DNA from: Lottia gigantea
Lineage: Eukaryota; Mollusca; Gastropoda; Lottiidae
Assembly (NCBI RefSeq): GCF_000327385.1
Contig: NW_008709379.1
Coordinates: 179,765 to 243,764 of the forward strand
Length of the DNA stretch: 64,000 bases
Reading direction: 5' to 3'
Shown: positions 1 to 13,900 of the stretch, piece by piece
How the letters are laid out: each line of letters opens with the position of its first letter
Position numbering within the stretch: position 1 is the first letter of the stretch
The notes under the pieces: model-generated
What the model saw: the letters and a program-made list of their open reading frames with translations, nothing else
Database searches by the model: none
Told to the model about the DNA's origin: nothing
Position numbers and translations under genes: made by a program

Positions 1-645
1 TTATTATTATTATCTTTATACATGAATTATTATTATTATCTTTATACATGAATTATTATTATTATCTTTATACATGAATCATTATCATTATCTTTATACA
101 TGAATTATTATTATTATCTTTATACATGAATCATTATCATTATCTTTATACATGAATTATTATCATTATCTTTATATATGAATCATTATCATTATCTTTA
201 TACATGAATTATTATTATTATCTTTATACATGATTCATTATCATTATCTTTATACATGAATTATTATCTTTATACATGATTCATTATCATTATCTTTATA
301 CATGAATTATTATCATTATCTTTATACATGAATTATTATCATTATCTGTATACATGATTCATTATCATTATCTTTATACATGAATTATTATCATTATCTT
401 TATACATGAATCATTATCCTTATCTTTATACATGAATCATTATCATTATCTTTATACATGAATTATTATCATTATCTTTATACATGAATTATTATCATTA
501 TCTTTATACATGAATTATTATCATTATCTTTATACATGATTCATTATCATTATCTTTATACATGAATTATTATCATTATCTTTATACATGAATTATTATC
601 ATTATCTTTATACATGAATTATTATCATTATCATACATAAAAGGC
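1..645. repeat. Minisatellite, 26-bp AT-rich unit
   Basis: About 24 head-to-tail copies of a unit built on TATCTTTATACATGAATTAT, with small differences between copies (TTATTA against TCATTA). The array is already running at the left edge of the window, so its true start is not seen. No coding content. Confidence 0.95.
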
Positions 646-744
646 ATATATATAAATTCCTAGTTTGAGGTATCTTTTAAAGGAATTATGCAATGTTCGT
701 TCACATATAGGGAACCTGTGCCTTTAAGCAGATGAATTCATTTC

Positions 745-2325
745 GAGTCACTTAGAGTCAAGTATCAAGTATTAGATGTTAAAGAAGATACTCTCTGGTC
801 TAGGTCAAAAGTATAAGGTGTTATAGAAGATATTCTCCTACAGAAACACTGGCCTAGGTCACAGATATTAGGTTTATAGAAAATGCTCTCCTATTGAAAC
901 ACTAGTCTAGGCCACAAGTATTAGGTGTTATAGAAGATACTCTCCTATAGAAACACTGGCCTAGGTCACAAGTATTACGTGTTATAGAAGATACTCTCCT
1001 ATAGAAGCACTGGCCTAGGTCACAAGTATTAGGTGTTATAGAAGATACTCTCCTATAGAAACACTGGCCTAGGTCACAAGTATTACGTGTTATAGAAGAT
1101 ACTCTCCTATAGGAACACTGGTCTAGGTCACAAGTATTACGTGTTATAGAAGATACTCTCCTTTAGGAACACTGGCCTAGGTCACAAGTATTACGTGTTA
1201 TAGAAGATACTCTCCTATAGGAACACTGGTCTAGGTCACAAGTATTAGGTGTTATAGAAGATACTCTCCTATAGAAACACTGGCCTAGGTCAAAAGTATT
1301 ACGTGTTATGGAAGATACTCTCCTATGGAAACACTGGCCTAGGTCACAAGTATTACGTGTTATAGAAGATACTCTCCTTTAGAAACACCGGCCTATGTCA
1401 AAAGTATTAGGTGTTATAGAAGATACTCTCCTTTAGAAACGCTGGCCTAGGTCACAAATATTAGGTGTTATAGAAGATACTCTCCTATAGGAACACTGGT
1501 CTAGGTCAAAAGTATTAGGTGTTATAGAAGATACTCTCCTATAGAAACGCTGGCCTAGGTCACAAGTATTAGGTGTTATAGAAGATACTCTCCTATAGAA
1601 ACGCTGGCCTAGGTCACAAGTATTAGGTGTTATAGAAGATACTCTCCTTTACAAACACTGGCCTAGTTCACAAATATTAGGTGTTATAGAAGATACTCTC
1701 CTATAGTAACACTGGCCTAGGTCACAGGTATTAGGTGTTATAGAAGATACTCTCCTATAGAAACGCTGGCCTAGGTCACAAGTATTAGGTGTTATAGAAG
1801 ATACTCTCCTTTAGAAACACTGGTCTAGGTCACAAGTATTAGGTGTTATAGAAGATACTCTCCTTTAGAAACACTGGCCTAGTTCACAAATATGAGGTGT
1901 TATAGAAGATATTCTCCTATAGAAACGCTGGCCTAGGTCACAAGTATTAGGTGTTATAGAAGATACTCTCCTTTAGAAACACTGGCCTAGGTCACAAGTA
2001 TTAGGTGTTATAGAAGATACTCTCCTTTACAAACACTGGCCTAGGTCACAAATATTAGGTGTTATAGAAGATACTCTCCTATAGAAACACTGGCCTAGGT
2101 CACAAGTATTAGGTGTTATAGAAGATACTCTCCTATAGAAGCACTGGCCTAGGTCACAAGTATTAGGAGTTATAGAAGATACTCTCCTTTAGAAACACTG
2201 GCCTAGTTCACAAGTATTAGGTGTTATAGAAGATACTCTCCTATAGAAACACTGGCCTAGGTCACAAGTATTAGGTGTTATAAAAGTTACAATAGCAACA
2301 CTGGCCTAGGTAACATATATCAGGA
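745..2325. repeat. Minisatellite, 54-bp unit
   Basis: About 29 tandem copies of a 54-bp unit containing AGGTGTTATAGAAGATACTC and ACACTGGCCTAGGTCACAAG. Copies differ at single sites (TAGAAAC or TAGGAAC, CTATAG or CTTTAG). The first and last units are more degraded than the middle ones, as expected for an array renewed by unequal exchange. It lies upstream of the Dispatched gene, and no open frame spans the units. Confidence 0.95.
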
Positions 2326-3277
2326 TCTGGGTGTTGTAGAATTATAGGTTTCAAAAGTAAGTAACATTGATTTTTAATATGTTTTATATAGATATTTTAC
2401 AACTCATTACTCTTATTTCTCCTTTATAACTCTTAAAATATAAGCTTATTTGCAAATATATTTGGGAAACATAAAATAACAATAGGCGAGAAGATCACAT
2501 AGCGTAAAACAACATGATTCAAGTTCTGTTTTAATATTCTTAAGCAGAATATAAACAAAAACTTCAACATATTCCTTAAGAATAATATTTCTAATTTAAT
2601 TGCAATTGTTTCAATTGTTTCCATAGAAACGTGCAGAAACAGAGATAAATAAAGGAGATATCCATACACAGTGGTATTTCTATATCTATGCTGCTGGCCA
2701 GACTTCCCCTCCCCTCCAGCTACTTATCATTGATTTCTTTAATACCTGGGCTGATGCTGTTTATGAGAGGTGCTGTTTATGAGAGCCGCTGTTTATCCCC
2801 CTTCTCAGTTCTTGACAACTTCGTTTCCCTAATTATTCGAACTCTCCGAACTATTTTAATTCCTAACCTAGAAAGATATAGAGCCTATCAATTGCAATTG
2901 GTAATTAAAAATGTTGTCATAATTCACAGTATGGATGGATATACTTCATTAAATATTACTTACCTTTAGGGTATAAACTACAGGTAATAAATCATGAATT
3001 AAATTGTTTCCTCGATGACATAAAACGAAAGTAGAAAAGTCCAAAATAAAGTCACGTGTTTCCGGTTAGTCAAATCGTTCCTATGTCATGTCGGACAACC
3101 ATTCAATGAGACCATTTGTCCAACTTATCGTTACTAATGAATTTTGTCTAATCCCTTTTCTACTGACGACTGTTCGTATGCATCTCCGTCATAATTATTA
3201 TAATAAGCGTGGAGGGAAAAGGGTCAACATTTCAGAAGAATTCAAGTAATTTTTCCAAGACTAAGTAAAGATAAAGA
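2326..3277. other. Intergenic, no gene seen
   Basis: AT-rich DNA between the second minisatellite and the candidate DISP3 promoter. Short open frames occur on both strands but show no recognisable domain or splice structure. A short direct repeat (two GCTGTTTATGAGAG copies) lies near 2755-2785. Nothing else stands out. Confidence 0.6.
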
Positions 3278-3330
3278 TGACGTCATTATAGTTGCGCATG
3301 TCTTTGACAGGCCTTTGTTTACATCCTCTG
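3278..3330 (+). promoter_or_regulatory. Candidate DISP3 promoter and non-coding first exon
   Basis: A perfect CRE palindrome TGACGTCA lies at 3278-3285 and a TGCGCATG half-site resembling an NRF1 core at 3293-3300. CTCTG|GTGAGT at 3331 is a strong splice donor. The first DISP3 coding exon begins with an acceptor at 7898, ten bases before its ATG, so an upstream non-coding exon is required. This donor is a good candidate for its end. The transcription start is inferred, not seen. Confidence 0.35.
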
Positions 3331-5514
3331 GTGAGTAGATCATTATAAATTCCTTATGAAATCACATCCAAAATGGTTCCAAGAGTTACAGGAATCGTGC
3401 TTCTAGGTACATCTCTCAGATATGGATAAAAAAGGTACGCTTATATGGTTGTCAATGAATTTTGGAAGATATTATTTGATATTTGGGTTGAAGTATTTGG
3501 TTTAATTTGTTTATTTCTTGTAATAAATCAGGAAGCAAAACAGCCACCAATGCCAGCTGATTCTAACATGAAATTGGAACAGCCATTGTTTTGCTGGCTC
3601 ATTTATAACAGATATATGTAAACTTTTCGAAGAATTGGGTTTTTGAAGCATTGATCCAGATTGTTATTTAATCGCTCACTCACTGACAATAGTTGAATAG
3701 CTAACTGACCTGACCGTTGAAGCCTATATATGTATATAGGTCTGTAAGTTAATGAGTAGTCCTATATTACTATTAGGTTTTAGATCAGAATAACATGATT
3801 AGTCATGTAATAACATAAGCGAGTATAGCTAATATATATGCAACCTAATTAATATTATAATAAAGCTAACTATAGAACTAAAAGCTTATAATATAATTAT
3901 ATTACTTTTATACCAGGTAGGCAAGCTATCTAATATTATGTAAACATTTTGTATTTTATTCATAAAAATTCAAACCTATAAATTACTGCATGCAATAATT
4001 GTTCTTTGATGACTTTCATAAATATTTAAAAGTCTTCATTCCATAATTCATTGACTCATATTAATATAGTATTTGTCTGTAAAGTTTCTTTGACATTTGA
4101 AAAATCTGCAAAAATAGCTAAATTTCCTCTTCCACATGGCATGGTTTATTGTTAACAAAATATTGTGAAGAATTTATGGAGTTAAAATTACAAAAGTTAT
4201 ATGATTTAACTACTTAAATAAGTTCAGGGTTCTATAAGGGGTTAGGAAAATGTTTTCTGATAATTTTTTGTGCTTTTATCTCGGCTTCTATTTGCATCAG
4301 TCCAATTTTCATCCAGTATTATCTAAGCCCCATTGTGACTGGTTAGTTTTATTGGAGTTGCAAAACCCACAGACATCTGTCTGAAAATTGAAATGGTGTA
4401 AGTCAATGGTATAACTGTGTCCGATTCACATGTAAAGTTTAGTACAGTAAACCTCTTTACTCTATATTTGTTAGCCCACATGGTGCAGAAAAATGGGACG
4501 TAAAACTCATTCATTTCATTTACATTATCTTTATTAATGAAAACATATCAATGAAAATATTTAATTCAGTGCAGGCGAAATGAGGGCAAGCCATTGAAAT
4601 AAATTCAAGATTCTACACTGAGATCCTAGACTTCCTCTTTTTAGAGATAAGCTACTATCAGCTACTATTGACAAGCAGCTAGTCACTTTTCAACAGAAGG
4701 CACTGGTACAGTGTTAAAATTGTGTTTACAAATTGTTTTGATTTCTTGTTGATATAAAATGAATTAAAATCAAAGAAGAAAATCATATAGGGTTGTCATG
4801 ATTATGAATATTCATGGACTTTAATAGATAATACATTTACTAATTGCCACTAATGATGATGATTAGACAGGACATAATTTTAATATGTTATTTTTTTTTT
4901 AAATCTCCCCCTATATGGGAGTCTGTGGTCCCCTTGATCTTATTATTTCCTTTATTTTTTTTTATCCTTTACTGTTATCTTTGTCTATATTTGTTTCACA
5001 AAAAGAAACAAGGAAAGACCCCCTATATTCAGTTTTCGGTGACAAGTGGTTGATTAATCAATCTCACAGTTAATTGATTAATTAAATTTAATTAACTAAC
5101 TGGTTAAAATTCAGTCAAGCTTGTAGTGAATGTGTTGAAGTGTGAATCTTATGTAAGTCTAGAATTATTATTACAGAGACGAGTATGTTAAATTGCATTT
5201 CTGTACATTAAATTTCAGATTTTCTAATATTTGAGTTGAAACAGAGTTTGGTGTGATATTTTTTAAGTAAAAGGACTTTATAAAATAATTAAATCACGAT
5301 TCCGTTTACACGATATCACGCAATTTGATTGGATAACAGCGGTCACATGCATTCGGTTTATATCTCTGTAAACAGAATGTAAAACTTTTATCATTGAGTT
5401 TGATTGACGTGACCACTACACGGCCTCGCTGTCGTTCCTAGGAACAGGCCGAATAACACTTCACTATTTTCCAAATAGTTATGATAGAATACAGAATTTA
5501 TTTCATGGCTTAAG

Positions 5515-5660
5515 TTATAGGGACACTTTCGCCATCCGTTTGATCAATCATATTTTAGTGTCAGAAATAGGAATTTTTAGCTAAGCTAATTAGTAATATT
5601 GTTCACAGCTCACTGTTTCAACTGCCGGACTAGAATGTTACTAGTATCCTCGTACATTGA
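5515..5660 (+). mobile_element. Decayed TTAAAGGGAC-type MITE, 5' part
   Basis: It starts TATAGGGACACTTTCGCCAT and continues through the family words CCGTTTGATCAATC, CAGAAAT and TTAGCTAAGCTAATTAGTAA. The same word order is seen in the better copies at 26971-27332 and 30890-31480. The 3' half is missing or diverged. Confidence 0.5.
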
Positions 5661-5756
5661 AAAGAGATTAATCTTAAAATATGATTGCTTCAGTTAGAAT
5701 GAGGTAATGTCTATTTTTAGCATCAGAACTACAATAAAAAAAAATACTAAATCATA

Positions 5757-6452
5757 GCGTTATATGTAATTAGATTAAATAAAATCTATGAGTGTTAAAC
5801 AATGGTTTATAGTTACAATGTAATTAGATTGAATAAAATCTATGAGTGTTATATCATATAAACAATGGTTTATAGTTACAATGTAATTAGATAAAATAAA
5901 ATCTATGAGTGTTATATCATATAAACAATGGTTTATAGTTACAATGTAATTAAATTAAATAAAATCTATGAGTGTTATATAAACAATGGTTTATAGTTAC
6001 AATGTAATTAAATTAAATAAAATCTATGAGTGTTATATCATATAAACAATGGTTTATAGTTACAATGTAATTAGATTAAATAAAATCTATGAGTGTTATA
6101 TCATATAAACAATGGTTTATAGTTACAATGTAATTAGATTAAATAAAATCTATGAGTGTTATATCATATAAACAATGGTTTATAGTTACAATGTAATTAG
6201 ATTAAATAAAATCTATGAGTGTTATACCATATAAACAATGGTTTATAGTTACAATGTAATTAGATTAAATAAAATCTATGAGTGTTATATCATATAAACA
6301 ATGGTTTATAGTTACAATGTAATTAAATTAAATAAAATCTATGAGTGTTATATCATATAAACAATGGTTTATAGTTACAATGTAATTAGATTAAATAAAA
6401 TCTATGAGTGTTATATCATATAAACAATGGTTTATAGTTACAATGTAATTTG
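5757..6452. repeat. Minisatellite, 63-bp unit
   Basis: About 11 tandem copies of a 63-bp unit carrying AATGGTTTATAGTTACAATG and AATAAAATCTATGAGTGTTA. One unit lacks an internal TATCAT block and another carries TACCAT in its place; otherwise the copies are almost identical, suggesting recent expansion. It lies in the presumed first intron of DISP3. Confidence 0.95.
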
Positions 6453-7907
6453 TTGAAAACTGATATAGGTAAAGTTGACCACAAAACCGTCTTGACATTA
6501 CCTTTAACAGTGTTTTGCTGGTCACACTTTAATGAATTTGAATACATATTTCTCCTGTTATATATAGGTATATAAGTTTTTATAACAACTTTTATATGGG
6601 CCAATGGACAAGTAGAAATCTTATATAAATATATGTGATACTTCCTTGATTTGTTACATTACATAAGCTATATAAAGAATATTTAATTTGGTTGATGTTG
6701 GAACTAGTATTTCATTTCAGTTAAGCCAAAATATTTAAACTTTTGATTATATTTTCTAAGCCAGAATTGTTAAGTTTTTTTTTCAATTATTTCTATCAGA
6801 ATATTTTCTGGTGTGTTTGATAAGGGCAAAGGCTCAACTTATTTAATAATTTATACACCTAACAATATTGCTTTTAAAGGGACAGTATGCAAATTTTCAT
6901 TCTGAAGACTGTGGAAGATTACTCCTAAAAATATTTCTAAAATATGCTATTGACGTCTATGTATCTACTTGATCATACTGAATTTGTTTTAAAAGGTTTA
7001 ATTAAAAACAAATTGTTAATTAAGCAGCTTTAACTAGTTTTGTTGTTGGACCTTATAAAGACTCCATATGTTATGTTAAAACCTTTAAAATACATAGGAG
7101 ACCTACCAAAAAACATAAAGAACAGTAACATAAAACGTTTCTGCAAACATATTAAATAGTGTTAAGAGTGAAGAAGTTCCTAAAAACTTCTATGTAAAGC
7201 ACTGGCCAAGATCACAAATAAAGAGATAAATGTTCAATACAAGATAAGGTGAAGTTAGCATAGTTAGTATTAAGTTAAAAAAAACAACCACGAGTAATCT
7301 ACAATAAACAAAAGTCTATAATATGAAAGTTTTCTTGTTACCAGTTCTAAAAGAAAAGAGTATTATAAGTTTTAAAAAAATTAGTGGGAGGATTTTCTTT
7401 AGTTAATTTCAGAAAATTTCAGTAAAAAGGGTTGTTTTTATTTATTTACATCTACTAAAGATAAGTTTTCAGTTTCTTTTTACTGATCTGTAAGTCACAA
7501 CAAATATTGCAGACACTGAGAATCAAACTTATTTCCTAACCAGCCAGACAACATTGACTCACAATGTCACGAGTCACAGATACACTCCGACCATAGAAAG
7601 CAGTCTGATTTCCAAGCTATGACCATCCTTGTCAGATTTATATTAACATTATTTGGAATATGTCTAATGTGAATCTTGATTTCCATCTCATCATTGTTAG
7701 ATGAAAAAAAGAAGAGGCTACAAGCAAAGGCTTTGCTGCCATCATTGTGAACATACAAATACAAATACAATGTGAATCTTTACGGTGTTCCAAGTGATAT
7801 CAATGGTTGCTCTGTGCTATTGTGTCAAAATCATCTTACTTTGATTACTCCATCTTAGTTTGATATGATGTACATGTACTTGTTATTGTGTTTGCAGGTT
7901 AAGAAAC

Positions 7908-10900
7908 ATGCCGTGTTTGCTGTTAACAGATAGGAGGAGATATAATGGTTATGATTTATTGGCCACACAAGATGGTGTCGATGTTAATGAGTTACTGGAT
8001 GATCAGTCAATCATGTCGCCACAGATGACGGACGGCTCAAGACAGGAGGAGAGTTCGCGGAGGTGTAGATGTAAAAAACATTGTAAATATTGTGATATTA
8101 TAATATGTGTTCTTGTGTTATTTGTCATGTCGGCTGTCAGTCTGTCTTTAGGTTGGTACAGTTGGTTCGGACTAGAGACTCAACCTGTCATCGATAAGTC
8201 CATTGATGCTTTCAGCATTCCAAATCATGAGGCCTACAAACGATATGGAGCATTGCAAATGGCTGAAAGTCAGACAAGACATAGACTCAAACGTGATACT
8301 TCTCATAATGATGACCTAAATAAAATGACCATGCATAATGAAGATGAATCTCGAAAGAAACGATCTATAAATAAAAGATGTGCTCTGCGCGTACAGACTG
8401 TACCAAGATGGAAAATGCATCTTGTTTATCTAGCGAAAGGCAGTGATAGAAATATGTTTACTAAAGAAAGACTTGAACTGGTACATAAGGTTGAAAAGCA
8501 AATCATGAACCATCCTCAATATGGACAGTTTTGTTTTAAAGATCTTCACATGGCCATTATAGATCCAGCTATTAAAGAAAACAAGGGTTGTGCCCCTTTG
8601 AATTCGTTAATGACTTATTTTTTTCCAACACAAGACAGTAATGGCCAGATCCATTATGATGGTTTGGGATCCCATATTGATGATGTGGATAGTGCATTAA
8701 AGTTTGCTATGAATCATGACGAATTTTATTACTTTGTGGATGAGAAAATAAACAGGACCTATCCTAAAAGTAGATTGATACGAACTGAAGTTTTGTTTGG
8801 TTTTCCTTTACCAGGTACGTTTCAAGCAAGAGTTTTTTTCTGTCTTAAACATCTGAATGAAAAGCAGATTGATTCAGACTATCCTTTATCTAAAGGTGCC
8901 CTCCCATCATAGCTATCACCATTTGGTTATTGTTGCAAATAAGATTAGCGGCCATGCAACTCTTGTTCTCTCATGCAACTGAGTTGTGTTCAATACTCAT
9001 GACCACTTTCATTATTCGCAACCATAAGCAACTGATAATCACTATAGTGTGAGGGCACCTGTAGAAATCTATTCTTTAAAGAGGTGCTCAGTTAGTCGTC
9101 ATTAAGCCTGTGGCATTAAACATTAGCTTTCATAATTATTAGAATTATAATGGAATGCTTTCAGTACATTTTTATATTTTGTCTTTCCAGATTATGAATG
9201 TGGTGAATCTCATGAACAGAAAGAAAAATTCAAAAATTTTGAGATCACTTATATTGATATACTGTCAAAGGCTTCAAATGAGTAAGAGATTTATTTAATT
9301 ATTATCTATCTTCCAATACTGCCAACACAAGCTATCCAATCTAGCTTGAGACCACTTGAGTTTCTTGAGGCATGCTGACAAACCTTGAGTACCATATACC
9401 ACTCTAAATTGTATTTTGTTTGTAGCTTTACATTAAAATGGAACAGCTAGCCTACTGTTAGTTGTGTAAACAAATAAGGATATTCATTCATCAATTTTTA
9501 AATTTTGAATTGCAATTGAGAGGATTTGACAATTGGACACAGCTTTTTATGAATTATCCAACTAACACAAGACTAACATCTGCATATTTCAGTCAAAGCA
9601 AAAAGCTATTTGTCTTTCTAAAGAGTCTCCATTAATGAGAAATATATAAAAATGATCATACAAAGGTGCCCTCACACCATAGCGATTACCAGTTGCACAT
9701 TGTTGGGAATTATGAAAATGGCCATGAGTTCCAAACGTAACATACATCTAACATACGTCTTCTTATTTGCAACCATACACAACTGTTGATTGTTATGGTG
9801 TGAGGGTGTAAGATAGGTGGTCTTAAGATCATTATTCATAAAATTTGTATATTTCAGTAAAGTGCAAGTTTTGTACGGTGGTAATGAACTGTTTGATTAT
9901 GAAATAGACTCAACATTTTGGGGTGACATCACAATGGCAGCTTATTCTCTAGGGTCTATATTCATAATAATGTTTATTTTGACCTCCTTCTCACCCTGGC
10001 TGACTGTCTGTGGAATCTGGAGTATCCTACTAAGTTTTCCTGTTGCCTTCTTTTTTTATCGTGTTGTGTTCAAGATTAACGCTCTAGGAATATTAAATGG
10101 AGCTGCAGCCTTCGTTATTATTGGCATAGGTAAGTGTTTTGCTTAGACCAGGCCTGTTCAACCTACGACCCGCGGGCCAGCTGCAGCGTGCGGCATCATG
10201 TAAAATTTGAGTGAAATGCGGTCGCAAGCAAATACTTCGTTTGCTCTTGTCACTGTCGGTGTGGCCCGCAGATTGTCTCTGCCTATTCTGATATCGAAAC
10301 CTGTTATATCCGCGCTGTTATATCAAAGTATGACGTCTAATGAATCTAACCAATCAAATCGTTAACGAGGTCTGACCTCGTGTGAAACGGTGATTTTACG
10401 TCAAATATGTCTGTTATTTTCAATGCACATTGAAATACGTTATTGAATAAGTAAAAAATTGCACATTTCTCGTTGTTAATTCCACGATTCATTGATGGTT
10501 GGTTATGTGGCCCACGGCCAATTCGCATCCCCTATATGAGGCTCGCCGTTGCAGAAAGGTTGCACAGGTCTGGCTTAGACGAGGGTGGAGTTAAAGAAAC
10601 GGTTGTAGTGCTGAGTCATGTGGTGACGGCAGAATTTGATGCTGATTCCTACATATAATCTCTTGTTTTGATGTTGCAAACTTGAGCACAGATTGGTGAT
10701 AACTACCAGAAACTCGTGTTTAGTGCTGAATTGAGTGGTAACTCTAAGAGTAATTAGCAACAGCAGAATATGATGCAGATTCACATCTTTGATCTCTTGT
10801 TGTGACGACAGCCAATTTGACCACACATTATTTAAAGTTTTTCTGGCACCATTCTGAGTTTTCTGACCTCCTGTCCAATGCCTGTAGGTTCTGTTATTCC

Positions 10901-13900
10901 AGAATTACTTAATATCATACTTTGAACATTGTATTACGAACACTGATAGCAGCGATTTGCACCATTCCTATTTTCAGTCAAACGTCTGTACTCTGTGGGC
11001 CTTGCTATTTCACAAGAACTAAGTGTACTATGACGAGGCTATTATTAGATTTTTGTCTTTGAATACGATCTACTCACTGCGAGAAGTCTTCCTGATGTCC
11101 TGACAATCCCTTTAAAGAGAAATCTTTTTGTATTTTATTGATTTATCTTTATTCTCAATTCCAGGTGTAGATGACGTGTTTGTATTTATAAATATTTATC
11201 ACCAATCAAATCATCGCTCTGAATTAACCTCTCGTATATTTTATACTCTTCGTACTGCCGGTGTCGCTACTTTTTTTACTTCATTTACTACTGCAGCAGC
11301 CTTTGCCGCTAATATAGCCTCTTCGGTAAGTTCAATGAAATAAAGTAAAAATTTTACGTCCTTTTTCCTGGCCTTGATTTATATAAAGTTTATTATAGGA
11401 AATTTTGCAAGTACAGTGGTAGCATTTGGCACCTGAAATGTGGCAGTTGTCTCCAGTCGTTTGGTTCAGGTACAATTAACTGCTATCCCTCTTGTTATAG
11501 TTCAGGAGGAATCCTTACAAATTGGCCCTTATTTCAATACTTAGTATTACCATACCAAATATTTTATTTTAGATTTGCTTTAGATTCCTGCTGTCTATGA
11601 ATTTGTTGATCATTATTCATTAATCTAAAAAAATGACCTTTAAATAAAAACTTAGAATTACCTCACCAAGTAATATAATAATTATTTGATGTTTCTTTGA
11701 ACAAATGTTCCGAACTGGTCTCAAAGTGTAGACATTAGAATAAGTTCTACTTGTCTAACTTCAGTAAAAACACAGGCTGAAAATTAGGTTGTCTGAAGAT
11801 CGCATAGCATGACTTTATTGATCATTCATTACTCTAACAAAATGACCCTTATTTAAAAACTTAGTATTAGCTTACCTTGTCATTTATTTGTTGATATTTG
11901 TTGTAGATTCCTGCCGTCTATGAGTTTGGGTTATTCATGTCTTTAATTGTATGTTCGTGTTGGATAACTGTGTTTATTGTTATGCCACCTACTCTGTATT
12001 TGTGGCAGAGACTCTTCTCTAGATGCGAACTCCGATGTTACAGAGGGTAGGTATTTTATTTTATCAGAAATATTTTTTGGATTGTAAATCTTTTGAAAGA
12101 AAGCTTTTGTTAAAAACATTAAAACAGTGATATAAACTCTTGACATATATTTCATGGTTTGTGAACGCTCTTGATGCAATCAACTCTTTCTATCAATTGG
12201 TTCAGCTTCTATTTGCTTCCAGCTATAAATGGGCATTACAGATTAAACATTTTGTTTCAAAAATTTTATATATAATGGCTTGTGTTTTATATGGTTATTA
12301 CAGATGTAAAGGGAAAACAACAGACTGTGAAAGTGATGGCAGTACCAGTACCCATAGCTCTAGTATCTCAGCCTCTGGTAGTATAGATGTACCTATGTTA
12401 CAAATAGATGATGACCCTACAGGTAAGAACCCTGGGGATTTAGGTAGGGGTCATCCTGAATAAGGGTTTTGACATGGTATTATTAAGAAGTGAGACGAAT
12501 AGGGGCGTGGTTTGGACATGACGGGTAGGGGTGTACATAGGGGACTGTGGGAGAGAGCAAAACAGACTGTGGAGATGTGAACAGTACCAATACTCATAAC
12601 TGTAAGTCAACAGTTATTTCTTTGAAGCGACTTAAAGAGATTGTTTTCTAAAACATTTTCCTGTTGGCATGTGATTGAATTTAAACAAATGTCAAGTGAA
12701 TAGAAGATGTAATGAAGATTATTTTTACAGCCACATTTAATACTGAAACTGGTAATGATGAACCTATGATAGTACTTGATCCAGTGTTCGAAACACCACA
12801 ACACACACCAAATACATCCACGATGCCAGGCTTTAACATAGGGAAATACATCCTCAAGTTCCTGTCAAACTATATAGCTCCAGTTATAACTCACATCAAG
12901 GGAAAGTGGATCATTATTGGTACGTAGGATTGAATTGTTAATTGATTGAGAATAGAACTTGTTCAGTAATGATGTTGGATGTTGGTCCTTCATACGATGT
13001 ATGGCTAAAATTGATCATTTCAAGTTGTCTTTAGTGGTGAAGAGATAATTTCAAATATCTTTATGTAAGTCTAGAAGCAGTGTTCAAACTGAATGTGATG
13101 GTTCAAATAACTGAGTAGAGAAAAAAATTAAGAAAGTATTACTTCCTTGATAAAATTTAATGGAAAACCAAGGATAATTTGGAAATTGATATCTGTGTGC
13201 ACAAGAGAAAGATTAACACAATTCTTTTTTTTTTAAGTTAGTCATATATTACTCCCCTTTAACCTGTACAACATTTAGAGCTTTATTTGCCGGCCTAGAT
13301 TTAGTGGAGCTCTAAAAAGATTTGAAATTGTTAAAGTTTATCCAAAATTTTTCACTGTTTGAAATAAGGCAATATGTCTTTTGTCCATTTCAGGTGTTCA
13401 TTTGTGTATACTTATGACATCAATTGGGTTGTTATCGCAACTCCAACCGGCCTCTCATCCACCACAACTGTTTCATCCAGATACCAATCTTCAACAACTG
13501 TTAGATCTGAAGGCTAATTTTAGTATCTTAGATAATCTGCGGTGTGATCGATGTTCTGGTCTTTATATGGTAAGTACTGTCAGTTAGTAACAGATGGGAA
13601 TGTTCGGGTCTTTATATGATAAGTACTGTCAGTCAGTAACAGTAGGGGATGTTCTGGTCTTTATATTGCAAGTACTGTCAGTTAGTAACAGTAGGGAATG
13701 TTCTGGTCTTTATATGGTAAGTACTGTCAGTTAGTAACAGTAGGGAATGTTCTGGTCTTTATAGGGTAAGTACTGTCAGTTAGTAACAGTAGGGGATGTT
13801 CTGGTCTTTATAGGGTAAGTACTGTCAGTAAGTAACAGTAGGGGATGTTCTGGTCTTTATAGGGTAAGTACTGTCAGTTAGTAACAGTAGGGGATGTTCT

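Larger units (their letters stand above)
3331..7897 (+). other. Probable 5'UTR intron of DISP3 (gene-free)
   Basis: AT-rich DNA without a supported exon. It contains a 63-bp minisatellite (5757-6452), a decayed copy of the TTAAAGGGAC element (about 5515-5660), another possible start of that family near 6876, and a dispersed repeat segment near 4345-4440 that recurs near 16460-16540 and 27545-27620. It ends in a pyrimidine-rich acceptor, TGTGTTTGCAG, at 7897. Confidence 0.45.

Noticed and set aside
1-2325. CRISPR-like arrays
   Set aside because: Units are contiguous with no unique spacers, and the genome is eukaryotic. These are minisatellites.
2688-2969. A 93-residue + strand frame as an upstream gene
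   Set aside because: No homology, splice or compositional support; typical of chance frames in AT-rich DNA.
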